This document shows positions 8,032-15,675 of a DNA stretch of 26,114 bases, one piece after another. This DNA is from Deltaproteobacteria bacterium (GTDB taxonomy: Bacteria; Desulfobacterota; Binatia; UBA9968). Where the stretch lies: contig JAHFAP010000015.1 in the NCBI GenBank assembly GCA_023250495.1, positions 1-26,114 on the forward strand, given 5' to 3'. Within the stretch, counting starts at the first letter, position 1. Every line of letters begins with the position of its first letter. Position numbers and translations under genes: made by a program. The notes under the pieces are model-generated. The model was given only the letters and a program-made list of their open reading frames with translations, searched no databases and was not told the origin of the DNA.

Positions 8032-8087
8032 GCATCCATTCTCTCCTTTCATCACTGATCCTTTCGCCTTTTTACTTTCTCCTTGCC
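8032..8087 (+). repeat. Degenerate heptameric tract, TTCATCC-related
   Basis: A pyrimidine-rich stretch in the 183-base gap before the gene at 8181, readable in 7-base steps (8046 CTTTCAT, 8053 CACTGAT, 8060 CCTTTCG, 8067 CCTTTTT, 8074 ACTTTCT, 8081 CCTTGCC). It is more diverged than the other tracts, and I include it because of the shared CTTTCAT, CCTTTCG and TTCGCC blocks. No convincing promoter follows it. Confidence 0.4.
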
Positions 8088-8180
8088 CTCGACCCTTTTC
8101 TGTTCCGCGAAAAGCGCTTGGCAATCTCATCGCAAACAGTGTAAGCGTGGAGGCGAGTTCTCTGCTGCAAAGGAGAAATC

Positions 8181-8729
8181 ATGGCCCGGATACCTCTGAT
8201 AGAAAAGAAAGAGCTGCTGCCGCCGGAGCACCACCGGATCTACGACGTCATTGCGCAGAGCCGCGGCGCCGTGCGCGGGCCGTTCACGGCCCTGCTGCAC
8301 AGCCCTGAGATTGCCGACCGGACCGCCCACCTGGGCAGCTATATTCGCTTCGAATCGCAATTGGATCCCAAGATCATCGAGCTGGCCGCGCTCGTCGCCT
8401 CGCGCGAGCTGGAGTGCCGGCACGAATGGGCGGCCCACGTCGCGCACGCGGCCAGGGCCGGCATCAGCCAGGAGACGATCCGCGCGATCCATCAACGCCA
8501 AGGGCCGGAGAACTTCTCTTTTGAGGAAGCCCAGATCGTCAGCTGCGTCCAGGAATTGCTGTGCTCCCACCGGTTGAGCGAAGCGACCTTTCAAGCGTTG
8601 TACGCCCGGCTGGGCGAGAAAGGTCTGGTGGAGTTAACCGCCACGATCGGCTACTACGCCATGCTCGCCTGCACGCTGAACGCCTTCGAAGTTGCTTCGG
8701 TGAGCCCGCCCGAGGATCTTAAAATCTGA
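8181..8729 (+). CDS. Carboxymuconolactone decarboxylase/AhpD-like protein
   Basis: A 182-residue helical protein of the carboxymuconolactone decarboxylase superfamily. The core helix reads ELECRHEWAAHVAHA, the position of the reactive or acid-base residues (C, H, E, H) in AhpD and CMD proteins. It holds a single cysteine rather than the CxxC of peroxidase-active AhpD. The FTALLHSPEIADR and EIANALF-type helices usual for the family are represented by FTALLHSPEIADRTAHLGSY early and by LVELTATIGYYAMLACTLNA near the end. AAAGGAG precedes the ATG. It stands alone on its strand, followed by a convergent gene 161 bases away. Likely a decarboxylase, hydrolase or reductase acting with the surrounding aromatic catabolism genes; peroxidase activity looks less likely without CxxC. 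Confidence 0.85.
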   Translation: MARIPLIEKKELLPPEHHRIYDVIAQSRGAVRGPFTALLHSPEIADRTAHLGSYIRFESQLDPKIIELAALVASRELECRHEWAAHVAHAARAGISQETIRAIHQRQGPENFSFEEAQIVSCVQELLCSHRLSEATFQALYARLGEKGLVELTATIGYYAMLACTLNAFEVASVSPPEDLKI

Positions 8730-8890
8730 TGAAGGAGTAGGCCGGTTTTCGCTTTGGCGGCCCTGACGACCGCGGGTGGAGTTACCGTTGATCCAGTCTG
8801 ACCCGCCGTCTCGAAGATCGATTAGGAATAAGTCAAAAAAATCCCCGTCATCACGACCCGGGCCTTTTTGCTTGTGGAAAAGGTCAGGTG

Positions 8891-10171
8891 CTACCGGGCT
8901 GTGCTGACGCGCCAGATTTTTTTTCCGGAGTCATCGGCGACGAGAAGTGACCCATCCGTCCATACCGTCACTCCGACGGGCCGTCCGTAGGCTTCGTAAG
9001 TTTTCTCATTCGCGATGAATCCGGTGAGAATATCTTCGATCGGGCCGGCCGGCCTGCCGTTCTCGAAGCGGACAAAGGCCACCTTGTAGCCCACCATTTT
9101 CGAGCGGTTCCACGATCCGTGCATGCCGATGAAAGCGCCGCCATGATAGCGTTGGGGAAAAGACTTGCCTCGATAGAAAGCGAGACCGAGCGCTGCGACG
9201 TGGGAGCCAACGGCGTAGTCGGGTTTGATCGCCTTGGCTACGAGATCGGGCCTCTGACCTTTCTTGCGCGGGTCTTCGTTCTGACCAAAGTAAGAGTAAG
9301 GCCAGCCGTAGAAGGCGCCGTCCCGCACGCTCGTCATATAGTCGGGCACTAGATCATCACCCAAAAGATCCCGTTCGTTGACGACCGTCCACAAGACATT
9401 CGTTTGCGGCTCCCAATCCATTCCAACCGGATTGCGCAGACCGTTGGCGAAAATCCGCATGCCGGTGCCGTCGGGGTTGATCTCTAGAATCCCCGCGCGC
9501 CGCTGGTCCTTTTCCCATTGATTTTCCTCATCTACGTTCGATGCCGAGCCCACGGCAATATATATCTTCCGGCCCGCGGAGTCCGCGATGAGATTGCGCG
9601 TGAAGTGGCCGCCGGCGGGCAGGTCGAGGATCTTTTCGCCTGGCGCGGTGATTTTTGTTTCGCCGGCGCGGTAAGGGTAGCGGACCAGCCCGTTCGTGTT
9701 TCCCACGTAGAACCAATTGCCGAGGAGAAGCATGCCGTAGGGCATGTTCAGGCCCGTCAGGAAAACTTCGCGAAGATCGGGCTTGCCATCCTTGTTGGTA
9801 TCCCGAAACAGCGTAATCCGATTCGCCGATTTATCAGGACGATCCGGCCACTCGCGGGTCGACTCCACCACCAACACATCGCCGTTGGGCAGGACATAGG
9901 CCAAACGGGGATTGTCGAGCTCCTCGGCGAAAAGGCTCAGCTCGAAGCCCAGCGCAGCCGTAGGCGTTCGCCCTTTGGGCCAGCCGATGACCTTGGAGGT
10001 ATTGCGAACCGAAGGCGTGGCGAAGGGCGGCGGGAGAACGAGTTTCTCCGCAGGGCCCGTGTCGACCGTGCGCCGGCCTTCTGGTTGCTCCGCCGGCGTC
10101 GCGGGTACCGAGAAGAGACAAAGGGAAATTGCTGCCATCACCTTCATGAAAAGTATGAAACGAAGCGCCAT
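8891..10171 (-). CDS. Secreted PQQ-type sugar (sorbosone) dehydrogenase-like beta-propeller
   Basis: A 426-residue exported protein. The N terminus MALRFILFMKVMAAISLCLF is a Sec signal with probable cleavage after ATPA. The mature domain is a six-bladed propeller of the soluble glucose/sorbosone dehydrogenase type. Features include ELSLFAEELDNPRLAYVLPNG, a Ca-binding-like DTNKDGKPD, the FANGLRNPVGMDWEP segment conserved in this family, and GMHGSWNRSKMVGYKV. In the family it oxidises sugars or alcohols in the periplasm with PQQ. Whether PQQ is bound here cannot be judged, and no PQQ biosynthesis genes are in the window. GGAGGAG lies five bases before the ATG. It follows the FAD oxidoreductase gene on the same strand by 117 bases. 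Confidence 0.85.
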   Translation of the reverse strand: MALRFILFMKVMAAISLCLFSVPATPAEQPEGRRTVDTGPAEKLVLPPPFATPSVRNTSKVIGWPKGRTPTAALGFELSLFAEELDNPRLAYVLPNGDVLVVESTREWPDRPDKSANRITLFRDTNKDGKPDLREVFLTGLNMPYGMLLLGNWFYVGNTNGLVRYPYRAGETKITAPGEKILDLPAGGHFTRNLIADSAGRKIYIAVGSASNVDEENQWEKDQRRAGILEINPDGTGMRIFANGLRNPVGMDWEPQTNVLWTVVNERDLLGDDLVPDYMTSVRDGAFYGWPYSYFGQNEDPRKKGQRPDLVAKAIKPDYAVGSHVAALGLAFYRGKSFPQRYHGGAFIGMHGSWNRSKMVGYKVAFVRFENGRPAGPIEDILTGFIANEKTYEAYGRPVGVTVWTDGSLLVADDSGKKIWRVSTAR

Positions 10172-10288
10172 CGTGCTCCTCCTTCGGATGCGAATGGAAG
10201 CTCAGGTCAAGGCATCCTGCTACATCTGGCGGGTAGAGCTTTGTTCTTTTGCCTGGTGCTTGTCAAGATCCAAAGTTGAGATGTTTGT

Positions 10289-11767
10289 TTATCCCGGCCG
10301 GTTGGGTTTGCCGACGAATCCGGGGCCGAAGCCGGCCTCGTGCGCAGCCCAGCCGCCGGCGACGCGGCCGCTGAAGATCGAAGGGCCAAGCATGGTTCCT
10401 TCCAAGCCGGCTTTCCCGTTGATGTGCCCGCCGGCCATTCCGGCCACCTCCCCGGCCGCGTAAAGGCCGGGGATCGGCTCAAAGTATTTGTCGAGAACGC
10501 GGCAACGGAGGTCGGTCTTGACGCCGCCGAAATTTTTCCGCGCCAGGGGAAAAAGTTGGATGGCGTAGTAGGGCGGGGTGTCGAATTTTTTCGACTGCTT
10601 CAGCGACTTCCCGAACGCGGGCTCCCGTTCCAGTCCCGCGTCGAAGGCCTTGTTGTAACGTTCCACTTCGGAGAGAAACGTCGAGACGTCCACTTCGATC
10701 TTCTTAGCCAATTCGCTGAGGGTGTCCGCTTTGCGGATATAGGGCGAGTTGTCGAGCAGCTCCTGCACCTTGTCGCGCCGGACTTTATCGCCGTCGCGAT
10801 AGTAAGGATCGGCCACCTCCATCTTGGCCGTCATGGGGGTGTCGAGGATGGCCCATGCGTGGGGCGGATTTTGCGCCAGCAGCGCCGGCGTGGCCGAAGC
10901 GCCGCCGGTGCGCGACTCGTCGTGAAAGCGGCGTCCCTGCTGATTGACCCAGATGTAGCCCGGCGTCAGGCGGAAGACCAGGCCGCGTCTTGCCTGCGGA
11001 TCGCGGTAATCCGGCGTGGCGTAGACGTAGAACCAGATGTGATTCATGTGGGTGAAGTAGCCGCCCAACTCGCGAATGAGCTTGTGGCCCCATCCGGTCG
11101 CGCCCCGTCCGGAACCCTCCATCACCTTGAAGGCTTTGAATTCCGGTCTAGCTTCCAGCACCATGTCGAGATTGGAGTTGAAGCCTCCGGTGGCTACGAT
11201 GAGTGTCCTGCTGTGAATTTCGGTCGTCTCCCCGCTTTTTCCATTCGTCGCCCGAACTCCGCACACTCTGCCGTTTTCAGTCAAGATTTTTTCGGCTGCG
11301 GTCCCGGTCATGATTCGCGTCGTCCCTTTGGATTTAGCGGCGTTGATCAGCGCCGTCATCAATCCCAGGCCGTTGTTCTGCGGGCGATGCCAGCGAAACA
11401 CCCGGTTGCCTTCCTGGAACTTCAGGTCCATCCACTTCGCGCCGAGTTTTTCGGCCCAGAAGTAGAGGTCGTGAAGAGAGTGGTCGATGTAAAACCTCGC
11501 CCACTGCTCGTCGGCGGCGCCCTGTCCCCACTTCACCCAGTCTTCGAACGCGAGATCCGGCGTGTCGTGGATTCCCTGAGATTCCTGGAGCGGAGTTCCG
11601 ACGATCAGACAGCCGCCGCCGGAGATGGCGGCAGTCCCTCCCAGGGTTTCGGCCTGCTCGATCAAGGTGATCTTCGCTCCGTCGTCGCCCGCTTCGATAG
11701 CCGCGGCGATCCCGGCCCCTCCGCCACCGATGATGGCGATATCCGCTTCTATGTGAGTGTCAGCCAT
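10289..11767 (-). CDS. FAD-dependent oxidoreductase of the fumarate reductase/3-ketosteroid dehydrogenase flavoprotein family
   Basis: A 492-residue flavoprotein. The FAD-binding dinucleotide fold is at the very N terminus (IAIIGGGGAGIAAAIEA, then the acidic LIEQAETLGG). GGTAAISGGGCLIVG follows, as in fumarate reductase-like proteins. The C-terminal FAD segment is PGLYAAGEVAGMAGGHINGK and GLEGTMLGPSIFSGRVA. The catalytic middle region includes FHDESRTGG. There is no Tat leader, heme domain or FMN-binding domain, unlike periplasmic fumarate reductases, so a cytoplasmic dehydrogenase or reductase is expected. Relatives act on 3-ketosteroids, tricarballylate, or urocanate-like unsaturated acids; which applies here is open. 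AAGGAG precedes the ATG. It is divergent from the LLM oxidoreductase and has its own promoter-like sequence. Confidence 0.88.
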   Translation of the reverse strand: MADTHIEADIAIIGGGGAGIAAAIEAGDDGAKITLIEQAETLGGTAAISGGGCLIVGTPLQESQGIHDTPDLAFEDWVKWGQGAADEQWARFYIDHSLHDLYFWAEKLGAKWMDLKFQEGNRVFRWHRPQNNGLGLMTALINAAKSKGTTRIMTGTAAEKILTENGRVCGVRATNGKSGETTEIHSRTLIVATGGFNSNLDMVLEARPEFKAFKVMEGSGRGATGWGHKLIRELGGYFTHMNHIWFYVYATPDYRDPQARRGLVFRLTPGYIWVNQQGRRFHDESRTGGASATPALLAQNPPHAWAILDTPMTAKMEVADPYYRDGDKVRRDKVQELLDNSPYIRKADTLSELAKKIEVDVSTFLSEVERYNKAFDAGLEREPAFGKSLKQSKKFDTPPYYAIQLFPLARKNFGGVKTDLRCRVLDKYFEPIPGLYAAGEVAGMAGGHINGKAGLEGTMLGPSIFSGRVAGGWAAHEAGFGPGFVGKPNRPG

Positions 11768-11800
11768 ACAACTCCTTGGTCTCGCTTGCCCTGTAAGCCT

Positions 11801-11828
11801 TGTATAGAATCGCTCTTTCGCTTGTCAA
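11801..11828 (-). promoter_or_regulatory. Strong sigma70-like promoter for the FAD oxidoreductase
   Basis: On the minus strand TTGACA (11828-11823), a 16-base spacer and TATACA (11806-11801) form a near-consensus promoter, about 34 bases from the ATG of the minus-strand gene. It is one half of a 151-base divergent control region. Confidence 0.6.
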
Positions 11829-11842
11829 GCAGTTTATGGCGC

Positions 11843-11872
11843 TTGAAAAGTTCCAGCCAGTTCTCATAGGAT
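11843..11872 (+). promoter_or_regulatory. Possible promoter for the LLM oxidoreductase
   Basis: TTGAAA (11843-11848), an 18-base spacer and TAGGAT (11867-11872) lie 46 bases before the plus-strand ATG. This is a moderate match only. Its -35 begins 15 bases beyond the outer edge of the divergent promoter, so polymerases at the two sites could interfere. Confidence 0.4.
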
Positions 11873-11918
11873 CGGGAGGCGCCGATCAGAGGCGATCGTC
11901 GCTCAGGGAGACGCGCTC

Positions 11919-12944
11919 ATGCATTTTTACATGAACGTATTGACAACCTATTTCCCCGATCTGGACCCGTCCTACGATGTTTACTACCAACAGATTCTCG
12001 AGCAGATCGAGTTGGCTGAAGAGTTGGGCTGGGAATGCTTCATGTTCAACGAGCACCACTTCCTGGGCTACGGAGGGCTCGTAGCCAACCCGGCGGTGCT
12101 GCTGGCGGCCGCGGCGGCGCGCACCTCGCGCATTCGCTTGGGCCCATGCATCGCCATCCTGCCGCTGCGCCATCCGCTGCAGAGCGCCGAGGAGTACGCC
12201 ATGGTGGATGCGGTCTCAGGCGGCAGGCTTGAGTTCGGCATCGGTTTGGGCAACACCGCGCTGGATTACCGCGTCTTCGGCATTGCCGGGGAAGAAGGGC
12301 GGGAGCGCATGGAGGAAGCGCTCGCGGTCATTCTCAAGGCCTGGTCCAAGGAGCGCTTCAGCCACCAAGGGAAGTTTTGGCGCTTTGAGGAGATCACTCT
12401 CTATCCCAGGCCCGTGCAGCAGCCCCATCCGCCGATCTGGGTGGCGGGGACCTCTGCGGAGACTTTAGAATGGGCCGGCCGCAACGGCTATCACATCATG
12501 ACCGTAGGCCACCCGCACCCGCCGGATAAAGTGCGCGTCGGAGTCGAGGCATGGAAGAAAGGGTTGATCAAAGCGGGATATCATCTCAAAGAGCGCCACT
12601 GCCAGTTTCATGTGCGAACCTGCGTGGATGAAAATTCCGAGCGAGCCCGTGCGGTAGCGAGCCCCGCAATCACCCGCTACGACGCGATCTCCAGAATCGG
12701 CCGCAAGTCATCTCTGCCTAAAGCGGAGAATTATGATTGGGAGGGGATGCTCGCGGCCGGCCGGAATCTCTACGGCAATCCCGAGCAGTGCGTTCAGACC
12801 ATCCGCAACGCCATGCGCCACTACTACTTCGACACGCTTACCACGACCTTCAGCTTCGGCGGCATTGCGCACGAGCAGATCAAAAAATCGATGCGTCTTT
12901 TTGCCAAGGAGGTCATGCCGGCCTTCACACGGGAGAAGCTATAG
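11919..12944 (+). CDS. LLM-class flavin-dependent oxidoreductase (luciferase-like)
   Basis: A 341-residue TIM-barrel flavoenzyme of the bacterial luciferase-like monooxygenase family. Family features are FNEHHFLGYGGLVANPAVLL near residue 45, a nucleotide and substrate region RIRLGPCIAILPLRHPLQSA, the VSGGRLEFGIGLG segment that contacts the flavin phosphate, and PHPPIWVAGTSAETLEWAGR. Members use FMNH2 or F420 supplied by a partner reductase and oxygenate or dehydrogenate small organics. The two nitroreductase-type proteins in this window could in principle provide reduced flavin, but they are not adjacent. A GGGAGA ribosome-binding site precedes the ATG. Its stop lies 10 bases from the end of a convergent small gene. 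Confidence 0.88.
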   Translation: MHFYMNVLTTYFPDLDPSYDVYYQQILEQIELAEELGWECFMFNEHHFLGYGGLVANPAVLLAAAAARTSRIRLGPCIAILPLRHPLQSAEEYAMVDAVSGGRLEFGIGLGNTALDYRVFGIAGEEGRERMEEALAVILKAWSKERFSHQGKFWRFEEITLYPRPVQQPHPPIWVAGTSAETLEWAGRNGYHIMTVGHPHPPDKVRVGVEAWKKGLIKAGYHLKERHCQFHVRTCVDENSERARAVASPAITRYDAISRIGRKSSLPKAENYDWEGMLAAGRNLYGNPEQCVQTIRNAMRHYYFDTLTTTFSFGGIAHEQIKKSMRLFAKEVMPAFTREKL

Positions 12945-12954
12945 TGTTAGGACT

Positions 12955-13323
12955 TTATCTTCTGTAGGAACGCCGAAAGGTGGGTCGCTGAAAGCTCTCC
13001 TGGGCGCCGCCGGCATCTTTCAACATCTTGGCGGTCTTGTTGCCCAAGACGTCGGGGATATGGTTGTCCATCATATGGTCGCGAGTGCTCTTGATCTTCT
13101 GCCGCATCGAATTCTTCCGCACGACATCCTCTCCGGCCGACCTTAAATCGTCAATGGAGAGCGAAACGGTTGCCTGTCGGCCGCGCAAAGAGAGCTGAAG
13201 AGTAAATCTCGGTCCTTCGACCTGAGCGATGTCTATCGGGGCGTAGTCGAGATTTTTGTCTATGCTGCGAATAACCCCTCTCAGGATCCCTTCGTTCTCC
13301 TTAAGCACTTCACGTCCGGTCAT
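12955..13323 (-). CDS. Hypothetical protein (122 aa)
   Basis: Start ATG at 13323 with GGGAGG five bases upstream; the gene is convergent with the LLM oxidoreductase. The N-terminal 60 residues read like alternating strands and a helix (for example FTLQLSLRGRQATVSLSIDD) and could form a small beta-rich domain. The C-terminal half is strongly basic (VRKNSMRQKIKSTRDHMMDN and FRRSYRR at the end). It has no cysteine, signal peptide or membrane segment. I do not recognise a family. The codon usage looks coding-like and the ribosome-binding site is good. A nucleic-acid-binding tail is possible but unsupported. Confidence 0.65.
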   Translation of the reverse strand: MTGREVLKENEGILRGVIRSIDKNLDYAPIDIAQVEGPRFTLQLSLRGRQATVSLSIDDLRSAGEDVVRKNSMRQKIKSTRDHMMDNHIPDVLGNKTAKMLKDAGGAQESFQRPTFRRSYRR

Positions 13324-13346
13324 GGTCGCCTCCCTAGCGTCTCGCT

Positions 13347-13379
13347 CATAAAAAAGTCCCTAAGGCCATAGAAAGTCCC
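13347..13379. repeat. Short direct repeat upstream of the minus-strand hypothetical gene
   Basis: CATAAAAAAGTCCC (13347-13360) and CATAGAAAGTCCC (13367-13379) repeat at 20-base spacing, two helical turns apart, 24 bases upstream of the minus-strand ATG. A weaker related block, CAAAAAGTCTT, lies nearby on the distal side (near 13402). Same-face spacing would suit a repressor or activator site; this is pattern evidence only. Confidence 0.4.
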
Positions 13380-13486
13380 ACGGGGCTTGAAAAACGGTCA
13401 ACTTTCCAAAAAGTCTTATGCGAGAACAACTGTATGTGATTGCGCCTGAAAGTTCAAACCCGATCAGCCCTCAGGCGACGGATCAG

Positions 13487-13527
13487 TTCATCCTTCAGCT
13501 TTCATCCTTTTATTTTATTAATTCCCC
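13487..13527 (+). repeat. Heptameric TTCATCC tract directly before promoter A
   Basis: Units start at 13487 (TTCATCC), 13494 (TTCAGCT), 13501 (TTCATCC), 13508 (TTTTATT) and 13515 (TTATTAA), then TTCCCC leads into the -35 at 13528. It is the most AT-rich of the tracts. Confidence 0.75.
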
Positions 13528-13557
13528 TTGACGCTCAGCATACAGTTGCCCTATTTT
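13528..13557 (+). promoter_or_regulatory. Promoter cassette, copy A
   Basis: TTGACG (13528-13533), spacer of 18 bases ending TTGCCC, and TATTTT (13552-13557). It lies about 50 bases before the ATG at 13606. The same architecture occurs at 15621 and 22460: identical -35, identical spacer length, and GCCC immediately before a TAT -10. It is presumed to drive the binding-protein and dienelactone-hydrolase pair. Confidence 0.65.
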
Positions 13558-13605
13558 CTAGCCGAGCGAATCACGCGGAGGCTGGCGCACAAAAAGGAGG
13601 TCAGT

Positions 13606-14661
13606 ATGTTAGCGATCCTACTTTCACTTCTCCTTGCAACCCTCTTTCACCCGTCCAGCGAAGCCTCTGCGGCCGACACAGGCACAGTTGCCTCCGATCG
13701 CTCCTTCTACGCGGGAAAAACGGTCAAGGTTTTTGCCGGCTTCCAGCGCGGAGTCGCCTACGATCTCTACACCCGCTTGACGGCCAACCATTTGAGCCGG
13801 CACATCTCTGGCAGTCCCGCCCTCGTCGTCGAAAACAGCGTTGAGGGGGGCTCGGCAACGGGCGCGCGCGTCTACCGCGCCGCTCCGGACGGAACGACGC
13901 TCGCGGCCCTGATTCCCGCTCTCTATTTCCAACAGCTTATGGGAAAAGCTGAGAGCAGATTCGACTGGGCCGGATTCACATGGATCGGCAGCCCGACGAA
14001 ATCGCATTATCTGCTCTATATGCGCACGGACGCCCCGTATAAAACGATGCGAGAGATCAGGGAGTCCTCCGTGGCGCCGGTCTGCGGCGCGGGAGAAGAG
14101 ACGACGACGGGTTATTATTTGCCGAGACTATTCGAGGAAACCCTCGGGACGAAGTTCAAGATCGTAAAGGGGTATAAGGAAGGGCCGGACATCGACAGCG
14201 CAGTGGAGCGGGGCGAGCTTCAGTGCCGCGCGCTCACGATCGACGGATTTTTCTCTCACGAGCCTTACCCCACCTGGCTCAGAACCGGATTTGTCCGGGT
14301 AGTGCTGCAAACGGGAACCAAGCGTGATCCAAGACTGCCCGGCGTTCCCATGCTCTCTGAACTGATGGATGAATACAAAACGCCGGATTCCAGCCGCCGT
14401 CTCGCAAAAGTGATTCTCGCCTCCAGCGAATTCGGCCGCCCGCTCGTCGGTCCACCGGGGATCCCGCCCGATCGCGCCAAGATTCTCCGCGATGGCTATA
14501 ACAGCGCTATGAAAGATTCCGCTCTCCTCGCTGAAGCCAAGAAGGGGAACCTCGAACTTAACCCGGGCGGCGGCCAAGAACTGGCGGCTTTGGCGAAGGA
14601 GGTCGTCGCTCAGCCGCCTGACATCATCGAACGAATGAAAAAGCTCTTGGGAGAGAGATAG
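13606..14661 (+). CDS. Bug/TctC-like solute-binding protein (divergent)
   Basis: A 351-residue exported binding protein. The start at 13606 is chosen because AAGGAGG lies five bases upstream and a Sec signal follows at once (MLAILLSLLLATLFHPSSEA, cleavage near SAA). An upstream TTG in frame at 13528 is actually the -35 of the promoter and is rejected. The mature protein opens FYAGKTVKVFAGFQRGVAYD, a diverged version of the Bug opening strand and glycine loop. YRAAPDGTTLAALIPALYFQ and GPPGIPPDRAKILRDGYNSA follow, as in the Bug family. Ligand unknown. It is the first gene of a two-gene transcript with the dienelactone hydrolase 43 bases downstream. No TctA/B-like permease is nearby. Confidence 0.85.
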   Translation: MLAILLSLLLATLFHPSSEASAADTGTVASDRSFYAGKTVKVFAGFQRGVAYDLYTRLTANHLSRHISGSPALVVENSVEGGSATGARVYRAAPDGTTLAALIPALYFQQLMGKAESRFDWAGFTWIGSPTKSHYLLYMRTDAPYKTMREIRESSVAPVCGAGEETTTGYYLPRLFEETLGTKFKIVKGYKEGPDIDSAVERGELQCRALTIDGFFSHEPYPTWLRTGFVRVVLQTGTKRDPRLPGVPMLSELMDEYKTPDSSRRLAKVILASSEFGRPLVGPPGIPPDRAKILRDGYNSAMKDSALLAEAKKGNLELNPGGGQELAALAKEVVAQPPDIIERMKKLLGER

Positions 14662-14704
14662 TAATATCGGTCCGATCACGGTGACTTAAGGAGAGGAGAC
14701 CGCC

Positions 14705-15577
14705 ATGGCCGAGAAGATTAAAGAGCTGATAAGGGACTATCGGGACGGTAAGGTCACGCGCCGCGAGTTTATGCGCAAGGCTGTAGCCATCACAGGCAGC
14801 CTGGCTGCGGCCAGCACGCTAATCAATACTCTCATGCGTTCCAGCTCCGCTGCCCAGGTAGGTCCGACCGATCCCGCTCTTGTTTGGCATAATGTCGAAT
14901 ACGAAGGAAAGGCCGGACCTGTTTTCGGCTACCTGGCCCGTCCCGTGGCTGCGGGAAAATATCCCGGGATCATCGTTATCCACGCGAACCAGGGGCTGAA
15001 CGATCACCTCCGCGACGTGGCTCGCCGCCTGGCCGAACAAGGATACTTGGCGCTCGCGCCCGACTATCTTTCGCGCCGGGGCGGGACCATGAAGGTAAAT
15101 CCGAAAAGCGAAGGTTTGAGCGACATCCGCGAACTCGCCCCCTGGCAGAACGTCGCGGAAGATACCGATGCGGGCTTCGGCTATCTCCGTACTCTACCGG
15201 ATGTCCGCGGCGACCGGCTGGGACTGATAGGATTTTGCTGGGGCGGCGAGATGACCTTCGCCGCGGCAACGCAAGTCCGCGGGCTCAAGGCCGTCGTTGT
15301 CTTTTACGGCCGCAGCCCGAATCCTCTCGACCTGGTGAAAAACATTCAGGCGCCGGTTCTCGCCCACTATGGGGAAAAAGATCCAGGAGTCAACCAAGAC
15401 ATTCCGGCGACTGCAGAGGTGATGAAAAAATACAACAAGCCATACAGCTATAAAATCTATCCCGGGGCCCAGCACGGATTCTACAATGACACCACCTCCG
15501 ACCGCTTCCACCCGGAGGCGGCCAAAGAGGCATGGGGTAGAACGCTTGAGCTCTTCAAGAAAAATCTCCAGGGCTAG
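14705..15577 (+). CDS. Dienelactone hydrolase-family protein with Tat-type leader
   Basis: A 290-residue alpha/beta hydrolase. The leader contains VTRREFMRKAVAITG, a twin-arginine motif with a following hydrophobic stretch, so export by the Tat system is likely; most dienelactone hydrolases are cytoplasmic. The catalytic triad appears complete: Cys178 in GFCWGGEM, Asp226 in GEKDPG and His257 in AQHGFY. The early strand is GIIVIHANQGLNDHLRDVA, matching the oxyanion region, and LAPDYLSRRGG is typical too. It would hydrolyse a lactone or ester in the periplasm. AAGGAGAGGAG precedes the ATG. It is paired with a Bug-like binding protein upstream, which may capture the substrate or product. Confidence 0.88.
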   Translation: MAEKIKELIRDYRDGKVTRREFMRKAVAITGSLAAASTLINTLMRSSSAAQVGPTDPALVWHNVEYEGKAGPVFGYLARPVAAGKYPGIIVIHANQGLNDHLRDVARRLAEQGYLALAPDYLSRRGGTMKVNPKSEGLSDIRELAPWQNVAEDTDAGFGYLRTLPDVRGDRLGLIGFCWGGEMTFAAATQVRGLKAVVVFYGRSPNPLDLVKNIQAPVLAHYGEKDPGVNQDIPATAEVMKKYNKPYSYKIYPGAQHGFYNDTTSDRFHPEAAKEAWGRTLELFKKNLQG

Positions 15578-15589
15578 GCCTCTCTCTTT

Positions 15590-15617
15590 TTCATTCCTCA
15601 TCCTTCATCCTTTCCGC
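15590..15617 (+). repeat. Heptameric TTCATCC tract directly before promoter B
   Basis: Units start at 15590 (TTCATTC), 15597 (CTCATCC), 15604 (TTCATCC) and 15611 (TTTCCGC); three C residues then lead into the -35 at 15621. The tract begins about 12 bases after the dienelactone hydrolase stop codon. Confidence 0.75.
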
Positions 15618-15620
15618 CCC

Positions 15621-15650
15621 TTGACGCCCGTCATAGATCTGCCCTATGTA
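15621..15650 (+). promoter_or_regulatory. Promoter cassette, copy B
   Basis: TTGACG (15621-15626), an 18-base spacer CCCGTCATAGATCTGCCC and TATGTA (15645-15650), 25 bases before the cupin ATG at 15676. The spacer is identical at 14 of 18 positions to copy C. It probably starts the cupin and binding-protein transcript. Confidence 0.65.
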
Positions 15651-15675
15651 AGGATCAAGAAAGGAGGAAGAGGCC

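Noticed and set aside
8118..8145. TTGGCA and TGTAAG pair after the heptamer tract at 8032-8087, as a fourth copy of the promoter cassette
   Set aside because: Spacer is 16, the -35 is weak, and the TGCCC-TAT signature is absent.
8772..8806. GCGGGT/ACCCGC inverted repeat after the AhpD-like gene as a terminator
   Set aside because: Only a 6-bp stem with a 23-base loop and no following T run.
10261..10266. Minus-strand TTGACA upstream of the sugar dehydrogenase gene
   Set aside because: No acceptable -10 at 16-18 bases; not called a promoter.
10340..11869. 509-codon plus-strand open frame
   Set aside because: Antisense to the FAD oxidoreductase, which has clear FAD motifs and a promoter; no ribosome-binding site or recognisable motif in the shadow.
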